NCBI GenBank assembly: GCA_947630715.1
Contig: CANRIP010000006.1
Location: 1-64,000, forward strand
Reading direction: 5' to 3'
From: an uncultured Acetatifactor sp.
GTDB lineage: Bacteria > Bacillota > Clostridia > Lachnospirales > Lachnospiraceae
DNA: 64,000 nt
This document shows positions 7,839-16,914 of this stretch, piece by piece (the first letter of the stretch is position 1; each line of letters begins with the position of its first letter). The notes beneath the pieces were generated by a model, which was not told the DNA's origin, ran no database searches, and saw nothing but the letters and a program-made list of their open reading frames with translations. The position numbers were made by a program, and so were the translations under genes.

Positions 7839-10786
7839 AAAATCTGTTGATCCGGGGAGGCCCCGGAACGGGGAAAACCGTGTCTGCCAGAGCCATCCCT
7901 TATTATGTGGGATGTCTTGGCTGTCAGGCGGAGGAAGTGTTTGAAAAGGAAATCGGCAGGGAGTTTCCGGCCATCGAAGGGTTTGTGCAAAGCGAATTTG
8001 TGGAGTTTATCCAGGTGCATCCCTCCATGACCTATGAGGACGTGGTCTACGGGATTGAGGTTTCCGCTCAAAACGGTTTGACGGCCGCCTATGCGGAAAA
8101 AAGAATCAAAAGCCTCTGCGACAGGGCGTTGCAAAACGGGGAAAAGAAGTATTTTGTGATTCTGGACGATATCGGCAGAACCAACGGAAGCGCCCTGCTC
8201 GGCAATCTGCTGTACGCCATGGAGTACCGGGGGCAGCCGGTGGAACTGGTGGACGGTCAGACGCTTACGGTTCCGGAAAATGTGGTTTTGATTGTAACCC
8301 AGTGCGGGTCTGTTTCCGGGGAACCCATGGAATACGCGCTGCGGAGGCGGTTCGACTATGAGAAGGAGCTGTTTCCCAGCGAAAGGATCCTGGAAAGGCA
8401 TTACAGGGGGCATTTGTCTCCGGGCGCCGGCGAGGCGGTGCTTCGGGCATTTCGCGATGTGATGGATTTTACGGCCGGCCATCTTTGGCAGGAGGGGAAG
8501 GAGCATCCCCAGGACTGGCTGCCCGGCCACGGGATGCTGATGGTGGATCCCAGAGGGAACGAGGGTTTTCTGGTAACAGGCATTCAGCAGAAGTTTACCT
8601 ATCAGTTGTATCCGTATCTGAAGGCTTTGGCGGCGGCGGGGATCCTGCGGGCGGAGCGCGGCGAGCTGGAGGCCCTGTATTTTCATGTGACGGAGCTGCT
8701 AAATGGGGGAGAGCAGAAGGCTGCCGCCGTGGAGGTGGAAAAAATCTTCTGCCGGCGCAAGACCCCGGCGCCATATTTTACCATGGAAGATGCCGGGCGG
8801 TATTATCAGGAAGTGATTGTGCCGGGGCAGTGCAGGGAACACAGAACCATGATAGAGATCATCGCCGACGTGATTCTGCTCAATGGAATCCTGCCGGTAC
8901 AGAAAGCCCTTTCGGATGTGTTTCTGAACACGAATCTGGTGCGGTTTGAAAGCCGGAACACCCCGGGAGTCTGCGCGGCGTTTTTTGCGGAGGAAAGACA
9001 GACCGGGGAATTCGGGTATCTGACCACCGTTTCCCGTTATCCCCGTTCCTATTATTCCACCAACCCGTGCAGGACGGGGCGGTGGAAGGATGCCAAAGAC
9101 GCCCCCGGGTATCTGGTCCGGTATCCGGACGGGGAGACGGTGACCTATGTTCTCCTGAACGCTTTCCGGGACGCGGGCTTTGAGCCTTCCGGCCCCGTGA
9201 TCCACGCCGAGGAAAATACCGCCTCCATCTACTGCGCCCTGTATGATCTGGTCAAGGGGTATCTGGACGCCTGCGAGAGAGGCGCCGCCGGGATGGCGGC
9301 ATCGGATCCCGCCTGGGAGGATATGCACCGTCTGATTTTGCTGGATCGGTGGTACTGGCAGAAAAAGCATGAGGAATTAAAGGGACAGCCGTCCGTGGAA
9401 AGAACCCGCCTGTTGGGAGAGGCTGTGCTGCATCTGCAAAGTCTGTGGCATCGGGCGGGGGAGACGGTGAGCGTGGACGAAAAGGGGTTCCTGGAGATGG
9501 CAGCGGTTCTCCTGGAGAGGGAAGATCAGGTTTCGCTTGTTTGGGATCCTCAGATATCCTCCGGCGCATATGAACGTTTGTTCCGGCCCGGGGCGGCGCA
9601 GAAAACAATCGAGATAAAAGGAGTTGACAGTATGGTGGATTTAAAGGATTATCAGAAGATCATGGAACATATGGGTGTGCGTCAGATGATCTTTCAGGGT
9701 CCGCCCGGCACGTCCAAAACCTTTGAGAGCAAGAAATTTATCTTAAAGCAGCTAAACCCTCAGTCCCCGGTTTTGGCCCGGCCGAATCCCACCCAGGAGG
9801 AAATTTCCCGGGAGCTTGCGCCTTTTAAGCTGGGCCAGAGCGATTATGAGAATCCGGAAGGATCCGCTAAGCTTGCGACGGGAGGCTGGGATCTGGTGCA
9901 GTTCCATCCCTCTTACGGCTATGAGGATTTCATCCGGGGGATCGAAGTGAAAGCCCAGGCCGGCATGCCGGTGTACCAAACGGTCAACAGGATCTTGGGG
10001 AAACTGGCGGAATTTGCCGCCCTGGCTCTTAAGAGGGCTCCGGGGGAGGCGGCGCCCCGCTTTTATCTGATGATCGACGAGATCAACCGGGCGAATCTGG
10101 CCACGGTATTCGGCGAACTGATTTACGGCCTGGAGTACCGAAACAGCAGGGTATCCACGCCATATGAGGTCTATGACCGGGCCCAGGGAGGCGTCAGCAG
10201 GGATATTTTACTGGGGAATAACCTGTACCTGATCGGCACCATGAATACGGCGGATAAATCCATCGATTCCATTGATTACGCCATACGGCGGAGATTCCTG
10301 TTCATCGACAGCCCTGCGGACAGGAACGTGATTTTATCCAGTTGCCGGAGCGCGTCAGGCTCCCAGGGAGAGCATTTCATCGAGCTTCTGCTCTTTGACG
10401 GCGTGGGTGAGCTGTTTGAAAACCCTGATTTTTTCAATGAGGAATATCAAAGCGGGGACGTCAGGGTCGGCCACACTTATTTTCTGCGGGAGCGGCAGGA
10501 AAATTACAGGGAAATCATCACGGAACGTCTGATTTTCCAGGTGATTCCCATCCTGCGGGAGTATGTAAAGGACGGCATTCTGTATGCGGACGCCGATCTT
10601 CGGCAGAGACAGCACAGCGTGTCGGAAATCGCGGACGCGCCGGAGAGGGAACGGATTTCCCTGGTGGGAGAGAATATCCTGGTTTTTGTCAGGCACTTTG
10701 GGGAGCGGGACAAAGAGGGAACGGTGATCGATAACGGATATCTGGCGGAATTTGTGGAGGAACTCTGCGAAAGGCTGGGATATTGA
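7835..10786 (+). CDS. McrB-like restriction NTPase with two AAA+ modules
   Basis: 983 residues, about twice a normal McrB. Module 1: Walker A GGPGTGKT (8-15), HPSMTYEDVVYGIEV, Walker B-like ILDDIGRTN, ALRRRF. It lacks the McrB MNTADxS signature, having TQCGSVSGEP there, and DD replaces DE. A region of about 400 residues without recognisable motifs follows; it may bind DNA. Module 2: Walker A GPPGTSKT (622-629), FHPSYGYEDFIRGIEV, Walker B IDEINRAN (748-749 = DE), MNTADKS (803-809), AIRRRF, all canonical. McrB proteins hydrolyse GTP to translocate DNA and drive the McrC nuclease. Module 2 therefore looks active and module 1 regulatory or structural; that is inference. The gene overlaps the cytosine methylase gene by 4 bp. 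Confidence 0.85.
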   Translation: MKNLLIRGGPGTGKTVSARAIPYYVGCLGCQAEEVFEKEIGREFPAIEGFVQSEFVEFIQVHPSMTYEDVVYGIEVSAQNGLTAAYAEKRIKSLCDRALQNGEKKYFVILDDIGRTNGSALLGNLLYAMEYRGQPVELVDGQTLTVPENVVLIVTQCGSVSGEPMEYALRRRFDYEKELFPSERILERHYRGHLSPGAGEAVLRAFRDVMDFTAGHLWQEGKEHPQDWLPGHGMLMVDPRGNEGFLVTGIQQKFTYQLYPYLKALAAAGILRAERGELEALYFHVTELLNGGEQKAAAVEVEKIFCRRKTPAPYFTMEDAGRYYQEVIVPGQCREHRTMIEIIADVILLNGILPVQKALSDVFLNTNLVRFESRNTPGVCAAFFAEERQTGEFGYLTTVSRYPRSYYSTNPCRTGRWKDAKDAPGYLVRYPDGETVTYVLLNAFRDAGFEPSGPVIHAEENTASIYCALYDLVKGYLDACERGAAGMAASDPAWEDMHRLILLDRWYWQKKHEELKGQPSVERTRLLGEAVLHLQSLWHRAGETVSVDEKGFLEMAAVLLEREDQVSLVWDPQISSGAYERLFRPGAAQKTIEIKGVDSMVDLKDYQKIMEHMGVRQMIFQGPPGTSKTFESKKFILKQLNPQSPVLARPNPTQEEISRELAPFKLGQSDYENPEGSAKLATGGWDLVQFHPSYGYEDFIRGIEVKAQAGMPVYQTVNRILGKLAEFAALALKRAPGEAAPRFYLMIDEINRANLATVFGELIYGLEYRNSRVSTPYEVYDRAQGGVSRDILLGNNLYLIGTMNTADKSIDSIDYAIRRRFLFIDSPADRNVILSSCRSASGSQGEHFIELLLFDGVGELFENPDFFNEEYQSGDVRVGHTYFLRERQENYREIITERLIFQVIPILREYVKDGILYADADLRQRQHSVSEIADAPERERISLVGENILVFVRHFGERDKEGTVIDNGYLAEFVEELCERLGY

Positions 10787-10807
10787 CGATGAGGAAGGAC
10801 GGCTGAC

Positions 10808-12178
10808 ATGGCTGGCAGGATTGTATCCTATGGGATGGAGGACTGGACAAGGCTGGAAGGGGAGGCCCTGGAGGGCGTATCCGGTATTGAGCTTTCGGAC
10901 AGCCGGAATTTCGGAATTCACTTTTATAACGGATCCCTTTGCACCGGCGGGTATGTGGGCGTGGGCCGGCTGTATGGCAGAAACGGACGTCCTCTTGTGA
11001 CGGGGGGCCGGGAGCATGTGGCGGTGATCAGGCCGCGGCTGGCGGCGGATCCCTGGGGCATGCTGGAGAAGGTGATGACGGACGCGGAGTATGACAGTTA
11101 CTGCGCGGAGATGGAAAGGAACGGAAAGTATCTGTTTCGGATCTATTATGACCAGCCTGTGATCCGTCTGCCCGCGGACCGGGAGTGCGGGGACGATATT
11201 CTGTACGCGCTGAGTTTTATCAATCAGTGTTACTCCCTGTGCCAGAGGGGACTGAAAAAGAGGATGCTGGGCCGGGAGGAAAATCTGAATGCCAAGATCC
11301 GGGGGAAGGTGGACATCCGGTAGAATATCCGGGTCAACACCTTCCGGGGACGAAACGACAGGTTCTGTTGCAGATACATGGATTTTACGGCGGACACCTG
11401 GGAAAACCGGATCCTGAAGGCGGCGCTTCTGCGGTGCGAAAAAATGCTGATCCGCAGGTTTGCGCTGCAAAGCGGGATTATGAAACGGCTGGCCTACTGT
11501 AAGCATCTGTTCCGCAGCGTCGGGGATACCACCGTCGGAGAGCGGGATTTTAAGAGGGCCAACGCCACGGGGCTGTATCTGTATTATAAGCCCCTGCTCC
11601 AGCAGGCGAAGGGGATCCTCAGGCGGAATTACCATGCCGGCGCCGCCGGGGAGGAAAGGGACGCGGCACCCTGTGTGTACCTGATTCCCTACATGATCAA
11701 CATGGAGACGGTTTTTGAGTTTTATGTGCGGACGCTGGTTCGGGAGAGCCTGGATCCGGAACGTTTTGTGCTGGAGAAATATGGGGAGCGGATTTTCACC
11801 CGAAAGGGAGGGGAAGATCCGGAGCGGGTTCGGCAGGGAGCCCATTTAAGCCCTTTTGTGATTCCGGATCTTCTGATCAGGGACCGGCATACCGGGAAAC
11901 CGGCGCTGGTGATGGACGCCAAATATAAACCTCCGGGACGGCCGGACAGGGAGGACACGCATCAGTTGCTTTCCTATGTGCTGCTCACGGGAGCGCCCTT
12001 TTGCGGCTTTGCGTTTCCGGGAAGACGGACGCCTGACGGAGACCGGGGCGGGGATCCGTTTTCGGAGCTGAATTCGCCCCTGGGGCCCTTCCGGTACTGC
12101 GAGTGGTTTCTGGGGGAGGAACCGGATCTTCCCTGGTTCGGCCGGCTGCCGGAAAGGGAAGAAAAAAGGGAATCGTGA
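10808..12178 (+). pseudogene. McrC-like restriction nuclease interrupted by an in-frame amber codon
   Basis: Two ORFs (10808-11323 and 11378-12178) are in the same frame, separated only by TAG at 11321-11323 (codon 172); the codons between still read as McrC (NIRVNTFRGRNDRF). Without the stop it would encode about 456 residues, normal for McrC. The N-terminal half is the McrB-contacting part; the C-terminal half has the PD-(D/E)XK nuclease: PD at 353-354, then MDAK with D370 and K372. Apart from the stop, nothing is degraded. AAG to TAG would be one substitution. Reinitiation at the ATG at 11378 has no good ribosome site. Either recently inactivated, a sequencing error, or suppressed. Confidence 0.85.
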
Positions 12179-12179
12179 A

Positions 12180-12208
12180 TTGATTTCTGTCAATCGCCAT
12201 GATAAAAT
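12180..12208 (+). promoter_or_regulatory. probable promoter for the hybrid histidine kinase gene
   Basis: TTGATT (12180-12185), 17-bp spacer, TAAAAT (12203-12208), beginning two bases after the mcrC stop and about 75 bp before the kinase start. It separates the sensory region from the restriction operon. Confidence 0.55.
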
Positions 12209-12284
12209 AGCAAAGGCAGGCGGAAACGAAAGCGGGCGGATACGAAAGCGGAGAGCGGCGCCTGCGGGAAGTACGGGTTGATAC

Positions 12285-15257
12285 ATGAGAAGATGGATGG
12301 GAAGGATCCTGCCGTCGATTTTCATCTGCGCGGTTGGGGCCGCGGCGGTGCTGATCGGGGCGACCTATTTTAATTTCATATCCAAGCGGATTTACGAAGA
12401 CAGTACGGAACATCTGGAGGAAATTTACGGTCAGGTGAATCGTTCCTTTGAGTCTTTTGTGGAGAGGAACTGGGGGCTTCTGAACGGCTGGAGCGACGCC
12501 CTGGCGCTGGCGGAGGGGACCGTGGACGAAAAGATTCCCGGTTACATCGCCCAGCGCAGGGAGTACTGGGGATTTTCCGAGTTTTATTTTCTGTCGGAGG
12601 ACGGCATGTGCATGACGCTGGACGGGACCCGGAGCGCCATGGACCTTGGGGCCGCCCTGGAGGATCTGACCGAGAGGAAGGAGCCGGTGATGGCGGGGAC
12701 CACTCTGGAGGACGGACAGGGGATTACGGTTTTTGCGGTCCCGGTCAAGGAGCGCAGCTATAACGGCTTTGGGTTCAGCGCCATCGCGGTCAGCTACACC
12801 AACGCGGATATCGCCAGATCCCTGAATGTGGATGCTTTTTCCGGGAAGGCGAAATGCTTTGTGATCCGAAAGGACGGGGATGTGCTGCTCTCCCCTCAGA
12901 CGGGAGGCGGCGTATTCGCCAATTATTATGTTTACCTGAAAGCGGCGTCCGATTTGTCCCAGGAGAAGCTGTCCCGGATTCTGGACGATTGGGAGAGCGG
13001 GACGCCGGGGCTGGTGAGCTGCCGGGTCGGCAATGAGGCCCAGTACATTCTGTATCAGCCTGTGGGGTATCAGGATTACGTTCTGCTCAGCGTGGTGCCG
13101 CAGAGCGTGGTCAGCGCCGGCTTTCTGTCCGTTCAGCACACCACCGCCCTGGTTCTGGTGGCCATCTTCCTGTTGATTGGCATTATGGTGATCGCGCCCA
13201 TCATTGCCAGCAATTTAAAGCGTTCCCGCAAAAGCAGGACGGAACTTCAGTATCGGGAATACATGTTCGGGGTGCTTTCCAACAGCGTGGACGATATCTT
13301 TATCATGCTGGACGCCAAGGACAACAGCGTGGATTATATCAGCCCCAACATAGAAAGACTGCTGGGGATTTCCCATGCGGAGGCCCAGAAGGACATCCGG
13401 GTGATGGAAAAATGCGCGGTGGGAGGAAATGCGGTGATCCCCCGTGAAGAACTGGAAAGGGTTCCCCTTCAGGGCAGCCAGTCCCGGGATTACGAATATA
13501 TGCACCAGCACACCGGCGAGCGGCGGTTTTACAGAATGACCATGTATCATATGAACATCCTGGATACGGCCAAGTACATTATTGTGCTTTCCGACCGCAC
13601 TCAGGAGAAGCAGATGAACCGGCAGCTTCAGGAGGCGCTGACGGCCGCCCAGAGCGCCAACGAGGCCAAGAGCAATTTCCTTTCCAATATGTCCCATGAC
13701 ATCCGTACCCCCATGAACGCCATTATCGGGTTCTCGGTGCTGCTGGAACGGGACGCGGATCGGCCGGAGAAGGTGCATGAGTATATCCGCAAGATTACCG
13801 CCGCAAGCCAGCATCTGCTCAGCCTGATCAATGACGTGCTGGATATGAGCAAAATCGAGAGCGGCAAAACCTCCCTGAACGTGGAGACATTCAGCCTGCC
13901 GGAGCTTTTGGAGGAGCTGAGCATTATTATGCTGCCTCAGGCCAAAGCCAAAAATCAGGAATTTGAGATCCGGGTGCAGGGCGTGCCGCCGGAGCAGTTG
14001 ATGGGCGATAAGCTGCGGTTAAACCAGATTCTGCTGAATCTGCTTTCCAACGCGGTCAAATATACGCCGGAGCAGGGAAGGATTGAATTTACGGTCTGCG
14101 ATCTGCCCTCTGGGAACACCCAGTTCGCCAAGCTGCGGTTTTTGGTGCAGGACAACGGGATCGGCATGAGCGGCGATTATGTCAAACAGATTTTCGTCCC
14201 CTTCAGCCGCGAGATCAATTCCGTCACCAACAGGATCCAGGGGACGGGGCTTGGCATGGCCATCACGAAGAACCTGGTGGATCTGATGGGAGGAATTATC
14301 CAGGTGGACAGCAAGCCGGGGGAGGGCAGCACCTTTACGGTGGAGCTTTCCTTTGCGCTGCCGGAGGAGGAGCATGGGGAGGAAAGCTTTGGCCGGGGCG
14401 TTACGCGTATGCTGGTGGCTGACGACGAGGAACAGGTGTGCACGGAAGTGCAGGAGATGATGCGCGATACGGGCGTGGACGTTTCCTGGGTGACCAACGG
14501 CGCCGACGCCGTGGAGGCGGCGGTGGCCGCCCATCAGAGCGGGAAGGATTTCCATGTGATTCTGCTGGACTGGAAGATGCCGGAGTTAAACGGTGTGGAA
14601 ACGGCCCGTAGGATCCGGGAGCGGGTGGGAGAGAAGATCCCCATTCTGGTGCTGACATCCTACGACTGGAGCGAGATCGAAACCCAGGCCCGGCAGGCGG
14701 GCATCGACGCCTTTCTGCCGAAACCCTTCTTTGTATCCTCCTTCCGGCAGGCTTTAAAACCTCTGCTGGACAGGCAGGACGCCGGAAAGGAGCTTACGGC
14801 CCAGGAGCAGAATGCAGGCAGCGTGATGCAGGGACGCCGGTTTTTGATTGCGGAGGACAACGAGCTGAACGCGGAGATCCTGACGGAGATGATGCGCATG
14901 GAGGGAGCGGAATGCGACCTGGCGGTCAACGGTCAGGAGGCGTTGGACAAATTTGAACATTCACAGCCCGGGCATTATGATATGATCCTGATGGATGTGC
15001 AGATGCCCGTGATGAACGGCTATGAGGCTACCAGGCGGATCCGCGCCTGCGGCCATCCGGAGGCGGGCGTTGTGCCTATCGCCGCCATGACGGCCAACAC
15101 CTTTGCGGAGGATGTGCGCAACGCGCTGGATGCGGGAATGGACGGACATCTGGCCAAGCCCATCGATATGACGGCGGTCAAGGAGCTGGCCGCCCGGCTT
15201 TTGAACCGGACGGACAGGGAGCGGCGACAGGGACAGGATAAAGGAGATGGCTTATGA
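12285..15257 (+). CDS. hybrid sensor histidine kinase with two receiver domains
   Basis: 990 residues. Order: transmembrane helix (about 6-28), extracellular Cache-like sensor (30-280), second helix (285-307), PAS-like domain (325-440), HisKA with His471 in SNMSHDIRTPMN, ATPase domain with N and G boxes (LLSNAVKYTP, GTGLGMAI), receiver 1 with Asp762 (LLDWKMP), receiver 2 with Asp904 (LMDVQMP). No output DNA-binding domain, so it works by phosphorelay or protein contact. Its stop overlaps the next start by 4 bp; that gene encodes a solute-binding lipoprotein, a likely ligand-presenting partner. No Hpt or response regulator lies beside it. Confidence 0.92.
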   Translation: MRRWMGRILPSIFICAVGAAAVLIGATYFNFISKRIYEDSTEHLEEIYGQVNRSFESFVERNWGLLNGWSDALALAEGTVDEKIPGYIAQRREYWGFSEFYFLSEDGMCMTLDGTRSAMDLGAALEDLTERKEPVMAGTTLEDGQGITVFAVPVKERSYNGFGFSAIAVSYTNADIARSLNVDAFSGKAKCFVIRKDGDVLLSPQTGGGVFANYYVYLKAASDLSQEKLSRILDDWESGTPGLVSCRVGNEAQYILYQPVGYQDYVLLSVVPQSVVSAGFLSVQHTTALVLVAIFLLIGIMVIAPIIASNLKRSRKSRTELQYREYMFGVLSNSVDDIFIMLDAKDNSVDYISPNIERLLGISHAEAQKDIRVMEKCAVGGNAVIPREELERVPLQGSQSRDYEYMHQHTGERRFYRMTMYHMNILDTAKYIIVLSDRTQEKQMNRQLQEALTAAQSANEAKSNFLSNMSHDIRTPMNAIIGFSVLLERDADRPEKVHEYIRKITAASQHLLSLINDVLDMSKIESGKTSLNVETFSLPELLEELSIIMLPQAKAKNQEFEIRVQGVPPEQLMGDKLRLNQILLNLLSNAVKYTPEQGRIEFTVCDLPSGNTQFAKLRFLVQDNGIGMSGDYVKQIFVPFSREINSVTNRIQGTGLGMAITKNLVDLMGGIIQVDSKPGEGSTFTVELSFALPEEEHGEESFGRGVTRMLVADDEEQVCTEVQEMMRDTGVDVSWVTNGADAVEAAVAAHQSGKDFHVILLDWKMPELNGVETARRIRERVGEKIPILVLTSYDWSEIETQARQAGIDAFLPKPFFVSSFRQALKPLLDRQDAGKELTAQEQNAGSVMQGRRFLIAEDNELNAEILTEMMRMEGAECDLAVNGQEALDKFEHSQPGHYDMILMDVQMPVMNGYEATRRIRACGHPEAGVVPIAAMTANTFAEDVRNALDAGMDGHLAKPIDMTAVKELAARLLNRTDRERRQGQDKGDGL

Positions 15258-16540
15258 TGAAAAGGTTGGCTGCTTTGCTGGAGACGGCGCTGGTGGTTCT
15301 GCTTTCCCTGTCCGCCTGCGGCGCTCCCTGGGGCGGGTCAGGGGACGCGGACAGGGTTACGCTGACCCTGATGGGGAAAAGGACGGATCTGGGGAAACCC
15401 TACATGACCCGCATTTTTGAACAGTATGAGGAGGAAACGGGAAACCGGCTGGAGCTGATTGCCATCGAGGACAGCCAGTATGAGTCCGAGGCGATCAAGC
15501 GGTTTGAACAGGGGGATGTGCCCGACATATTTTTGCATTTCCATAATGCCGATCTAAGCCGTTTTGACGTGTCGGGGCAGTTTTATTTTCTGAACGATCA
15601 GGAATGGGTGGAAGATCTGACCGACGGGGCCAGAGCGTACTGCCAGGACAGGGACGGGAATCTGCTGGGCCTGCCTTTTTGGGAAAGCTCCGTTTCCGGA
15701 TGTTACTATAACAAGACGCTGCTGGAGGGCCTGGGGCTGAAACCGGCGTCGACCCAGGCGGAGTTTGACATGCTGTGCCAGGCCCTGGCGGATATCGGGT
15801 ATACGCCCATCTGCTGGCCGGCGGACGGCTGCTCCTGGATGGTGCAGTTTGGCCTGGATCCGATTTTTGCGGACGATCCGGTGAAACTGGAGAGACTCAA
15901 CGCCAACGAAATCGGCTATGAAGATATTCCCCAGGTGACGGATCTGGTGCAGTGGATTGCCGATGCCGCGGATCGGGGCTGGTTTGGGGACGATTACCTG
16001 AAAACGGGGTGGGACGATATCAGCGCTGAGATGGGCTCCGGGGAAGCGGTGATGACCTTTATCTGGGACACCTGGTTTTACACGGACTTTGAGGAAGGCA
16101 ATCTGTATTCCGTGGACGATTTTGCCCTGATGCCGATTTTCATGAATACCGCCGACAAAGGCACTTATGAAGGCGGCAATCTGAATATGATGATGGTGAA
16201 CAAAAACGGCGATCGTCTGGAGGATGCTTTGGAATTCCTGGCATTCTGCGCCGACCGGGATAATTATAACAAAGCCTTTGAGGGCATTTCCACCGTCAAC
16301 TGTTTCCGGGGGCAGACCACCAATATTCAATCCCCCATGGTGACGGACGCCGCCGTTTCCATTGAGGCAAACGGCAGAGTGTCCACGGCGGCATCCAAAA
16401 TTGCCGGGTACAGCGCGGATGATGTGGCGGAGGCGGTGGCAGCGCTGTTTCGCGGGGAGACGGACGTCCCGGGCTGTGTGAAACGAATGGACGAAAAGCG
16501 TTTGGAAGAACAGAGGGCCAGCAGGGAATCCGCGCCCTGA
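15254..16540 (+). CDS. solute-binding lipoprotein (family 1) coupled to the hybrid kinase
   Basis: 428 residues. Signal peptide with lipobox LSACG, so anchored to the outer face of the membrane. The rest is a family-1 (sugar-type) periplasmic-binding fold: RTDLGKPYMTRIFEQYEEETGNRLE, then GDVPDIFLHFHN and a CYYNKTLLEGLGLKPASTQAEFD type hinge region. There are no MalF/MalG-like permeases or ATPase nearby. Translational coupling to the kinase (ATGA overlap) suggests it binds the ligand and signals through the kinase Cache domain; this is inference. The ligand is unknown. Confidence 0.88.
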   Translation: MMKRLAALLETALVVLLSLSACGAPWGGSGDADRVTLTLMGKRTDLGKPYMTRIFEQYEEETGNRLELIAIEDSQYESEAIKRFEQGDVPDIFLHFHNADLSRFDVSGQFYFLNDQEWVEDLTDGARAYCQDRDGNLLGLPFWESSVSGCYYNKTLLEGLGLKPASTQAEFDMLCQALADIGYTPICWPADGCSWMVQFGLDPIFADDPVKLERLNANEIGYEDIPQVTDLVQWIADAADRGWFGDDYLKTGWDDISAEMGSGEAVMTFIWDTWFYTDFEEGNLYSVDDFALMPIFMNTADKGTYEGGNLNMMMVNKNGDRLEDALEFLAFCADRDNYNKAFEGISTVNCFRGQTTNIQSPMVTDAAVSIEANGRVSTAASKIAGYSADDVAEAVAALFRGETDVPGCVKRMDEKRLEEQRASRESAP

Positions 16541-16568
16541 ACAACGAACCTTCCCAGCGGGAGGCGAC

Positions 16569-16806
16569 AGAAAGTAACAAGCCAAAAGAAACAAGCCCAA
16601 TCAACAACAAGAAAGTAACAAGAGGAAAATAACAAGAAGAAAGTAACAAAAGGAAATTAACAAGAGGAAATCCACAAGAAGAAGTCAACAACAAGAAAGT
16701 AACAAGAGGAAAGTAACAAAAGGAAATTAACAAGAAGCAGTCAACAAGAGGAAAGTAACAAGAATAACTCCACCAGAAAAAAACAACAACAAGGAGTCAA
16801 CATAAA
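16569..16806. repeat. 14-bp tandem array, about 17 units
   Basis: Consensus GAAAGTAACAAGAG. Units stay strictly in 14-bp register from 16569 to 16806; the best copies are 16611-16624, 16639-16652, 16695-16708 and 16751-16764, with others diverged at several positions. 14 is not a multiple of 3 and no gene runs through it. The + strand is A-rich and T-poor, and many units contain a Shine-Dalgarno-like AGAGGAAA. It fills the gap between two solute-binding-protein genes. Confidence 0.9.
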
Positions 16807-16815
16807 GGAGTACAA

Positions 16816-16876
16816 GATTGAAAATTAAAATTTTCAATCGCGAGATTTGTGTCCGCGCACTGCTTGACACAAACTC
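16816..16876 (+). promoter_or_regulatory. two inverted repeats and a possible promoter before the second sensory module
   Basis: First: GATTGAAAATT (16816-16826), 2-bp spacer, AATTTTCAATC (16829-16839), perfect. Second: TTTGTGTC (16846-16853) and GACACAAA (16866-16873), extended by GAG/CTC. The right arm of the second overlaps TTGACA (16864-16869), which has a weak -10 candidate (AAAGAT, 16-bp spacer). The layout suggests a repressor or activator site controlling the gene at 16915. Confidence 0.5.
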
Positions 16877-16914
16877 GTTATGCGCAAAGATCAGCGCGGA
16901 AATGAGGTGTAAAT

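Noticed and set aside
10355-11845. 496-residue minus-strand ORF across mcrB and mcrC
   Set aside because: Shadow of GC-rich coding sequence on the plus strand; Pro/His/Arg-rich translation with no recognisable motif and no ribosome site.
16569-16806. 14-bp array considered as a CRISPR array
   Set aside because: No spacers between units and the period is far too short.
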